DNA from: Xanthomonas arboricola
Lineage (GTDB): Bacteria; Pseudomonadota; Gammaproteobacteria; Xanthomonadales; Xanthomonadaceae
Assembly: GCF_003353015.1 (NCBI RefSeq)
Contig: NZ_QREM01000001.1
Location: forward strand, 168,891-232,890
Reading direction: 5' to 3'
DNA: 64,000 bases
Below, in pieces: positions 39,120-45,707 of this stretch (position 1 is its first letter; every line of letters starts with the position of its first letter). A program made the translations under genes and the position numbers. Under the pieces are notes generated by a model. The model did no database searches. It was given only the letters and a program-made list of their open reading frames with translations, and was not told where the DNA came from.

Positions 39120-39689
39120 ATGGCGCGTCCGCTGAGCGAAGAGAAGCGCGCTGCGCTCCTGCAGGCCGCCTGTGCGCTCATCGCGCAGGCGGGCACCGGG
39201 GCGCCGACCTCGAAGATTGCCAAGGCCGCGGGGGTGTCCGAAGGAACCCTGTTTACCTACTTTTCCTCGAAGGACGACCTTCTCAACGCGCTGTTTCTGG
39301 CATTGCAAGGCGAACTTGCCGAATCGGTGGCAGGACCGTATCCGGCCGACGCTTCAGCGCGTGACAGGCTCTTGCTGGTCTGGAGTCGGCTGATCGATTG
39401 GGGGCTGAACCATGCCCCGGCGCGCAATGCGCTCCGGCAGTTGAAGGTTTCCGAGCGTGTGACGGACGAAAGTCGCATGCGCTGCCACGCGATCTTTTTC
39501 GATGCGCGCGCGGTCGTGGAGCGGTGCCTGGCAGATCGGTCGGCACCCGGCAGGCTTGCCTTCTACATCGACACCGTGTTGTTCGAGCTGGCCGATATCA
39601 CCATGAACGCCATCGCGGCAAAACCCGCCGAGCGCGAGGCGATTGAACAGGCCGGATTCGACCTTTTCTGGCAAGGATCGGCGGCCTGA
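39120..39689 (+). CDS. TetR family transcriptional regulator
   Basis: 189 residues. The helix-turn-helix is clear: LLQAACALIAQAGTGAPTSKIAKAAGVSEGTLFTYFSSKDDLLNALF. The C-terminal ligand domain is not diagnostic. Start at 39120, with AAAGGTGG upstream. The SDR gene follows 50 bases downstream on the same strand, and both starts are preceded by an actcactcac string, so joint repression of itself and the SDR is likely. Confidence 0.92.
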   Translation: MARPLSEEKRAALLQAACALIAQAGTGAPTSKIAKAAGVSEGTLFTYFSSKDDLLNALFLALQGELAESVAGPYPADASARDRLLLVWSRLIDWGLNHAPARNALRQLKVSERVTDESRMRCHAIFFDARAVVERCLADRSAPGRLAFYIDTVLFELADITMNAIAAKPAEREAIEQAGFDLFWQGSAA

Positions 39690-39710
39690 TTTTTTTTCCT
39701 TTTTTAAATG

Positions 39711-39727
39711 CGTAAGTACTCACTCAC
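39711..39727. promoter_or_regulatory. Candidate TetR operator before the SDR gene
   Basis: GTAAGTACTCAC is a near-perfect palindrome (10 of 12 positions) centred on AGTACT, followed by TCAC. The string actcactcac also occurs at 39094-39103 before the tetR gene. Assignment to this TetR is inferred. Confidence 0.4.
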
Positions 39728-39739
39728 AATGGAGCGGCC

Positions 39740-40660
39740 ATGTTGCTGGATCGAAGAGGCTTTACCGAAACGGATGTGCCGGATCAAGCCGGCAAGTGTT
39801 TCATCGTCACCGGCGCCAATGCCGGCGTGGGCTTTGAGCTGTCCCGGGTGCTCGCCGCGCGGGGCGCGCGGGTGCTGCTGGGCTGCCGCGAGAAGGGCAG
39901 GGCGGATGCAGCGATTGCGCGCATCAGGCAACTGACGCCTGGCGCCGACCTTGGGTGGTTGCCACTGGATCTGGGCGATCTGGAGAGCATCCGTGCAGCG
40001 GCGGCACAGGCGTCGAAGGAGCCGCGCATCGATGTGCTCATCAACAATGCCGGCATCATGAATCCGCCGCTGACGCGCACCAGGCAGGGATTCGAATCGC
40101 AGTTCGGCGTCAATCATCTGGGCGTGTTCGCGCTGACCTCGTTGCTGCTGCCCACGCTGGCCCAGGGACCCGCATCGCGCGTCGTGGTCACCTCCAGCAT
40201 CGCGCATTTGAAGGCAAGCATCGATTGGGATGATCTCAACGCCGAGCGCAGCTACTCCAGGGGCGATCGCTATGCAGCGAGCAAACTGGCGAATGCCTTG
40301 TTCTTCTTCGAGCTCGATCGGCGGTTACGCGCGGCCCGCTCGCCCATCATGGCGGTTGGTGCCCACCCAGGTGTGGCCAGCACCAGCCTGGGCCGGCACA
40401 TGGGGCCCATCCAGGTGGTAGGTCCACTCGTCGGCCTGTTGCTCAACACTGCTGCGACGGGTGCATGGCCCGCGCTGCTGGCAGCGACCGGGCCCGTGCA
40501 GTCCGGGGGCTATTACGGCCCCACCGGCTTCCGCGGGATCAGGGGGATCGCCGGAGAGGCCAGACGCGCCCCGCAGGCTGCAGACCCGGCGCTTGCCAGG
40601 CGGCTATGGGACATCTCCGTCGCCATGACCGGAATCGACCCCGGCCTGCCTGCGGTCTGA
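39740..40660 (+). CDS. Short-chain dehydrogenase/reductase (retinol-dehydrogenase-like)
   Basis: 306 residues. Coenzyme motif TGANAGVG, then NNAGIM, the catalytic Ser in VTSSIAH and YAASK. The C-terminal part is long and resembles the oxidoreductase branch annotated near retinol/protochlorophyllide reductases. NADP(H) preference is likely from the CRE residues after strand 2. Paired with the TetR regulator. Substrate unknown. Confidence 0.9.
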   Translation: MLLDRRGFTETDVPDQAGKCFIVTGANAGVGFELSRVLAARGARVLLGCREKGRADAAIARIRQLTPGADLGWLPLDLGDLESIRAAAAQASKEPRIDVLINNAGIMNPPLTRTRQGFESQFGVNHLGVFALTSLLLPTLAQGPASRVVVTSSIAHLKASIDWDDLNAERSYSRGDRYAASKLANALFFFELDRRLRAARSPIMAVGAHPGVASTSLGRHMGPIQVVGPLVGLLLNTAATGAWPALLAATGPVQSGGYYGPTGFRGIRGIAGEARRAPQAADPALARRLWDISVAMTGIDPGLPAV

Positions 40661-40739
40661 TCTCGCCGCAGCCTGGCCGATATGGCTTGTCGCATCCCCC
40701 GGCGCTCAGGCGGTGCCCAGGTTGTCGGCTGCCGAGGTC

Positions 40740-40868
40740 TCAGGCCGTCGCCGCGTTGGTCGGCGCGGCGTGCCGCCGCTGGACGTCGGGTCCGGGCGAA
40801 GCGCCGAACCGGCGTCGATACTCGCGACTGAACTGCGATGGGGGTTCGTGGCCAACGGTGAATCCGGC
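40740..40868 (-). pseudogene. Remnant of an AraC family regulator (C-terminal HTH only)
   Basis: One frame on the minus strand reads AGFTVGHEPPSQFSREYRR followed by RFGASPGPDVQRRHAAP and stops at 40740. This is the second helix-turn-helix of AraC proteins (consensus AxxVGYxSPSQFSREYRRxFG). Upstream the frame is closed by stops and the homology is lost, so only about 45 residues survive. No start codon can be assigned. Confidence 0.75.
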
Positions 40869-40957
40869 AAGCAGCGTCGATCAGGTCAGCGGCGCGGGGG
40901 TACACCCCGCGTGCCGGCAGGCACCCTCAAGCGACAGTCGATGCCCGAATCGCCGAC

Positions 40958-42349
40958 TCAGTCGAGACGGATACGCGGGTGCAGACGGGAGTTGAGCACG
41001 TCCACGAACCACATCAGGCTTCCTTTCCAGAACCCATGCAGCCGCGATTGATGCTCCCGGTAGAGCAGTACGTGACCCAGCTGGGCGATACGACCACGCA
41101 GCGTGACTCCCTTGAACAGGCCGGTCTTGCCCAACGAGCCGTAGGCATCGTAATCGCCCAGCGACACCAGCGATCCCATGTCCCGATACCGAAAGGCCGG
41201 CAGCGCAGCGTCCTGCTGCATGATGGCGTCGATGTGTCGGACGAAGTGGTCGGCTTGCTGGTGAGCGACCTGTGCAGTGGGCGGCAACGGGCGTTCGGCC
41301 CCGTCCATGAGCAGGCTGGAACAATCGCCCAGCGCAAAAATGGCCGGGTCACGCGTGGTCTGCAGGCTGGCGTTGACGGCCAACTGATTGGACCGTGTCG
41401 TCTCCAGGCCATCGAGGTGCTTCAGGAACGCCGGCGCCATCACGCCGGCAGCCCAGACCACCGTCGAGGCAGGGATGTGGCTTCCATCGTCCAGCGTCAG
41501 GCCTGCCGCATCGACCGACTTCACGGTGGAGTGCAGCTTGACGGTGACACCCAGGGACTGCAGCCGTTGTCGAACGGCATCTGCCACTTCCGTCGGTAGC
41601 GCAGGCAGCAGCCTGTCACCGCTTTGAATCAGCAACACGTTGACGCGAGTGTCGAGCTCGTTCGCCCCGTACGCCACCGAGGTTTGCACGAGCTGAATCA
41701 GTTCCGCGGCGAGTTCCACGCCGGTCGCTCCACCTCCGACGATGGCGATGGCGACATCGTGCCTGGCTGCGAGTGCCTGAAAGAGGCGGACGCGGACCTC
41801 GGCATTGAAGTGCACGGCCTGAGGACGCGAGTCGATCATGAAGCAATGCTCGGCAACCCCGGGCGTTCCGAAGTCGTTTGCACGGCTTCCCACCGCCAGC
41901 ACCAGTCGATCGTAACCAAGCGTACGGGCCGGAAGCAGCTCCCGGCCGTCGGCGGCCAGCAGCGGCGCGATGGAGATCGTGCGCTTTGCCCGGTCCAAGC
42001 CGCACAACGCACCTGGCTGGTAGACGAACCCGGCGCTATGCGCCTGTGCCACATACGGGGTTTGCTGCTGGGATATGTCGCGGGTGCCAGCGGCAATCGT
42101 GTGCAGCATGGGCTTCCAGACGTGGGCACTGTCGTGATCCACCAGCGTGATGCGCGGTGCATTGCGCTTTCGTTGCCATTTCCGGGCCAGCCGCGTCGCC
42201 ACCTCCAGCCCGGCCACGCCGCCGCCGACAACCACCAGATGCTGCCTGCCCTGGACGGACTTGGACATGTCCAGGCCGTCTTGCGCTGCGGTGTTCAACG
42301 TTGAAGTCATCGGCCTGGCGGCCGGGTCTGCATGGCGATCGTGAGTCAA
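40958..42349 (-). CDS. ndh: Type II NADH dehydrogenase (NDH-2)
   Basis: 463 residues, a single-subunit membrane-associated FAD enzyme that passes electrons from NADH to quinone without pumping protons. Two dinucleotide-binding motifs are visible: VVVGGGVAGLEVATRLA for FAD and IAIVGGGATGVELAAEL for NADH; VWAAGVMAP and IFALGDCSSL are the conserved FAD-site segments, and the C-terminus has the membrane-binding region. The TTG at 42349 has AAAGGA seven bases upstream; an ATG at 42310 is the alternative. Follows the UspA gene on the same strand, suggesting a stress-linked respiratory unit. Confidence 0.93.
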   Translation of the reverse strand: MTHDRHADPAARPMTSTLNTAAQDGLDMSKSVQGRQHLVVVGGGVAGLEVATRLARKWQRKRNAPRITLVDHDSAHVWKPMLHTIAAGTRDISQQQTPYVAQAHSAGFVYQPGALCGLDRAKRTISIAPLLAADGRELLPARTLGYDRLVLAVGSRANDFGTPGVAEHCFMIDSRPQAVHFNAEVRVRLFQALAARHDVAIAIVGGGATGVELAAELIQLVQTSVAYGANELDTRVNVLLIQSGDRLLPALPTEVADAVRQRLQSLGVTVKLHSTVKSVDAAGLTLDDGSHIPASTVVWAAGVMAPAFLKHLDGLETTRSNQLAVNASLQTTRDPAIFALGDCSSLLMDGAERPLPPTAQVAHQQADHFVRHIDAIMQQDAALPAFRYRDMGSLVSLGDYDAYGSLGKTGLFKGVTLRGRIAQLGHVLLYREHQSRLHGFWKGSLMWFVDVLNSRLHPRIRLD

Positions 42350-42505
42350 TGCGCGTTCCTTTCTGTGTTGAGTACCGCCGCAGGGCGGGGTGACGACGGC
42401 AGGCAGGCCTGAAGAGGGGGAGTGCCGGAGCGCTCGGCCGGATAGCAGGAGAGCGACGCGGCCAGCGCCTGCTGGTGTGATTGCTTCCTCTCGCGCACGC
42501 CGGTG

Positions 42506-43348
42506 CTACTGCGACACGAACAAGGGCAGGGCCGCATCAGCGAGCAACGTCGATGTGACGTCCTCGGCAAGGGAGGCAGCGTCCCGGGCATGGCGGCAAG
42601 TGCCGATCACCAGCATGCCGGCGTCTACCGAAGCGGCGTATGCCTGGAGCCTGTCATCGGTGGACGCGCCATTGGATGACATGACGGCTACATCGGCAGC
42701 GACCCGATGCCCTGCCAGGAAGCTGGCCATTTCCACCCCGCTTGGATCGCCGGGGAGGTCGGCCTGGTTCTCCGGGGCAATCACGAGCAGCTTGACCACC
42801 TCCGCAGCGGTGAGGAGGGGCAGCGCATCGACGATTGCGCGTCTTGCGTGCTCGCTGCCGTTCCATGCGACAACAATTTTCCGAGCGATGGGCTTGTCCG
42901 CCCAGGCCCGGGGGACGATGAGGATGGGGCGTCCGGTCCGCAGCAGGCTGGTGTGTGCCTCCCATGCCCGCGGGGTGCCCGAGAGCTTGGGACTGGACAG
43001 CACCAACAGGTCGCAGCTGAGGGCGTGCAGGGCGGATTCGCTGCTCGACCCGGCGAAGGAAATGATCCGAAGCTCTGCACTGCTGGCGTGCCGCTGCACC
43101 GCGCCGTTGAGGCGCTGGCCGGACGCAAGCAGGCGTGACGCCATGATGGATTGGTGGAGGGCGAGTGCTTCAGCGACTGCACCTCCAGCGGCAGAACCCT
43201 GATGCGGGGGTTCCGGACCCTGGTCCATTGCGGTGACTCCGATCAGGTGGCTGCCCAGCCCGCCCGCCAATCGCGCAGCAGTTTCCAGGATATGCAGCCC
43301 CGGAGGGCTTGCATCGAACAGCACCGCGATGTTTTTCAGGGTGGGCAT
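42506..43348 (-). CDS. Universal stress protein, UspA family
   Basis: 280 residues, about twice the length of a single Usp, with an N-terminal Usp-like half (KNIAVLFDASPPGLHILETAARLAGGLGSHLIGVTA) and a second half beginning RKIVVAWNGSEHARRAIVDALPLL. The C-terminal ATP-loop region (VIGTCRHARDAASLAEDVTSTLL) departs from the strict G-2x-G-9x-G(S/T) pattern, so ATP binding is uncertain. Start at 43348. Located between ndh and a divergent TetR gene; the 133-base spacer has an 18-bp palindrome. Confidence 0.88.
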   Translation of the reverse strand: MPTLKNIAVLFDASPPGLHILETAARLAGGLGSHLIGVTAMDQGPEPPHQGSAAGGAVAEALALHQSIMASRLLASGQRLNGAVQRHASSAELRIISFAGSSSESALHALSCDLLVLSSPKLSGTPRAWEAHTSLLRTGRPILIVPRAWADKPIARKIVVAWNGSEHARRAIVDALPLLTAAEVVKLLVIAPENQADLPGDPSGVEMASFLAGHRVAADVAVMSSNGASTDDRLQAYAASVDAGMLVIGTCRHARDAASLAEDVTSTLLADAALPLFVSQ

Positions 43349-43401
43349 GCCCGGTCCTATCCGTCGGATGCTCGGCGGGGCTGAAGCCCCGATCCGCGCA
43401 T

Positions 43402-43419
43402 CTAGAATGATCATTCTAG
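43402..43419. promoter_or_regulatory. Perfect 18-bp palindrome, probable TetR operator
   Basis: CTAGAATGATCATTCTAG is fully self-complementary. It sits between the divergent uspA-like and tetR starts, near the middle of the spacer, exactly where a TetR operator that controls both genes would be. Binding by the adjacent TetR is inferred. Confidence 0.75.
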
Positions 43420-43480
43420 TTTTTCGCATCGTACTACAATCGCGTCGGTTGCATCGCCGATCGAACCCCGAGAGTCCCCA

Positions 43481-44104
43481 ATGACGTCTGTTGCCTCTGA
43501 TCCCCTGGATGTTCACAAGGGAGAGATGCGTCGCCAGCAGGTGCTCGATGCCGCAGCTACCTGTTTTCGTCGACATGGCTTCCACGCAACGAGCATTGCG
43601 CGGATCTGCGGCGAGGCGGGCATGAGCGCCGGCCACATTTATCACTACTTCGCGAACAAGGATGCCATCGTCGAAGCCATCGCCAGGCGCGAAGAGCACG
43701 ACATGGCAGAACTGGCACGCGAGATGGAACTCGATCCGCTCGGCGGCTCGGTGGCCGAGCGGCTCATCCGTCTGGTCGATGCGTCGCTGGACAAGTTTCT
43801 GGAGCCGGCGCATGTGCAACTGCGTCTCGAGCTTGCCGCAGAAGGCGCGCGCAACGAGGCGGTCCGCCGCATCCTGGCGCATTCGGACGGCATCGTGCTG
43901 AGGCAGTTCGTCGATGCCGCGGAACGGTGCGGGCTGCCGCCACGACTCGGGCGCGCCGGGCTGACGACGGCGATGATGATGCTTTCGGCAGCATTCAGTG
44001 GCGTGATGGTGCGCGCCGCAACCGGCCAGCAGCCGGAAAGGCAGGCAACCGCCCTGTTCCTGAAACGACTCATCCAGGCGTTGCTGCAGCCCGATCGTGC
44101 CTGA
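43481..44104 (+). CDS. TetR/AcrR family transcriptional regulator
   Basis: 207 residues. HTH region: RRQQVLDAAATCFRRHGFHATSIARICGEAGMSAGHIYHYFANKDAIVEAI. The C-terminal half resembles the AcrR-type ligand domain of BetI/QacR-like proteins. The start at 43481 is supported by the spacer length. Divergent from uspA-ndh; autoregulation through the 18-bp palindrome is likely. Confidence 0.93.
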   Translation: MTSVASDPLDVHKGEMRRQQVLDAAATCFRRHGFHATSIARICGEAGMSAGHIYHYFANKDAIVEAIARREEHDMAELAREMELDPLGGSVAERLIRLVDASLDKFLEPAHVQLRLELAAEGARNEAVRRILAHSDGIVLRQFVDAAERCGLPPRLGRAGLTTAMMMLSAAFSGVMVRAATGQQPERQATALFLKRLIQALLQPDRA

Positions 44105-44380
44105 CTCCGGCGCGGGTGGCGCCAGCGGCAGGCGCCGCGCGCCACCATGGCCACCTGTTCGCCCGACCAGCGGGATGCCGCATGGGCTCGACGTTCGGGG
44201 CGCACTCGATGGCGTGCATCGCTCCCTGAAAAGGGCAGGCATCACGCCATGCGGTGTCTGTCCGAATCGCGTGTCGACCCGCCGATACCCGCTCGCCCGG
44301 CTGCCACCGTTGCAGGTAGGCGCCCGGTCGTCGCTCGCACCCCGTCGTCGTCGCTTGGACGATCGGATCACGCTGATGCC

Positions 44381-44611
44381 CTACAGGGTTACCAAGCCTG
44401 CGCTCGAGACCTGGCACATGGCCATCGATTGCCTGGCGTAGTCATAGGCGGTGTCGCGGTCGGTAAAAGCCGCGCCGGGTAGGCAGTGGCGACGCAAGGT
44501 GATGCCGCCTGGCCTGGAGACCAGTAGCTCCGGCACGAACTTTCCATGCAGTGGGCAGACGTGGGCGGTGAGGAGATATTCGCCCACGCCTCGGACAGTT
44601 GGGGTATCCAA
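44381..44611 (-). CDS. Small conserved-looking protein of unknown function
   Basis: About 76 residues from a TTG at 44611 preceded by AAGAGGGA; the frame is open to 44677. The reading VGEYLLTAHVCPLHGKFVPELLVSRPGG and DTAYDYARQSMAMCQ has a folded-protein look and two Cys residues, but I do not recognise the family with confidence. It could be a chance frame. The 276 bases to the left (44105-44380) show no gene. Confidence 0.4.
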   Translation of the reverse strand: MDTPTVRGVGEYLLTAHVCPLHGKFVPELLVSRPGGITLRRHCLPGAAFTDRDTAYDYARQSMAMCQVSSAGLVTL

Positions 44612-44860
44612 AAAACAGTCCCTCTTGCTCAAAAATAATGAACGCTGCTGAGCATGCAGCAGCGTCGGCAAATGCACGCTCCCAGTGGCGAGCGCGACAA
44701 GGCGGCAGTATCGAAGGGAGCAGATGAAGATTCTGTCGGCTTAAGTGCCCATGTTTGTAGGGATTTCCCTACAGATGCAGGCCGCGCGTTTGAGCCCGCA
44801 GGGTCCGGGTCGTCGCGGGAGGGCCCGCGTCGGTCGAGCGGCGCGTCGGCCCGGCCCGCC

Positions 44861-45233
44861 GTCTGGCGGGTGGCGGGGATCTTTCGCTGTGCGGTGGCTA
44901 CACTCCGCGCTGACAGCGATCCCGCAGCTGCATCGAGGGGAGCGATTCACCGGCCCAAGGCCAAGCACCACAGGCCGCTGTCACGGGAGCGGATTTTGCA
45001 GTTTGGCACTGCGCTGGAGAAGTACGGCGGCTACCGCACCACCGTCTGCTTCAACATTTTTGAATGAGATGGGATTTCGCCCAGATGTCATCGAACGCCA
45101 GCTTGCGCATGCTGAGCAAAACAAGGTCAGGGCAAGCTACAACCAGGCTGGGTACCTGCAGGAACGCGTCGCAATGATGCAAGCTTGGGCTGGCTTCTTG
45201 GGCAGCTTGAGGACACAAGGCACGCGGGCTTGA
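44861..45233 (+). pseudogene. Decayed P4-type tyrosine integrase
   Basis: Two fragments in different frames. Frame one (44861-45040) reads VWRVAGIFRCAVATLRADSD, then DPAAASRGAIHRPKAKHHRPL and LEKYGGYRTT, matching the core-binding part of P4-like integrases. Frame two (45045-45233) reads STFLNEMGFRPDVIERQLAH, then NKVRASYNQAGYLQERVAMMQ, the C-terminal end of the same family. The catalytic stretch between them, with the R and HxxR residues, is deleted, so the enzyme is inactive. It lies next to hrpF at the edge of the hrp region and marks a past integration event. Confidence 0.88.
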
Positions 45234-45559
45234 AAAAGGCAGATGCCCATCCGATCAAATGGATTACCAGCCCGGGCTCGCGGCCGGCGTTTCATTCCTT
45301 GCCAAAGCGTTTCCAAGACCGACTGTTGATAGTGGTAATTTTTTCTCCGTGCTCATTGCGTCGTCTTCAACCTCTGGGGGAGTGCGCGGTCTCATTGACG
45401 TGTCCGACAACCTGTCTGGAGTTGCTGGAACCTGTTCATGATGCCTGTCGTTTTCCAAGTATGGCTTCGTGACGGCGATGAGCGCGGTATAGAAATACAT
45501 CATAACTCTGCTCGGCTCCGGCTATGGCCTGGCGTCTACACGCAGGTTCCTGCGTTTTT

Positions 45560-45577
45560 TTCGCCAAAATAGTTCAT
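45560..45577 (+). promoter_or_regulatory. Short-spaced PIP-like box before hrpF
   Basis: TTCGC (45560-45564), eight bases, TTCAT (45573-45577). The hrpF promoter of X. euvesicatoria is known to carry an imperfect TTCGC-N8-TTCGT box, so position and spacing fit HrpX control here, with one mismatch in the second half. No standard N15 box was found in the 470 bases upstream of hrpF. Confidence 0.6.
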
Positions 45578-45707
45578 CTGAGCATGCATCCCGCCTGGCC
45601 AGTGGCGAACATTTGTACTCGCCGCATGAGACATGTCGCTGTAATGGCATGTGCCTTTTGTCAGATCAGCGGCGTTGCCAATGCTTTGTCAATGCGAGGT
45701 CGCCTAC

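Noticed and set aside
45451..45475. PIP-like GTCGT-N14-TTCGT upstream of hrpF
   Set aside because: Spacing is 14 and the first half has a mismatch. The N8 element closer to hrpF agrees better with the known hrpF promoter.
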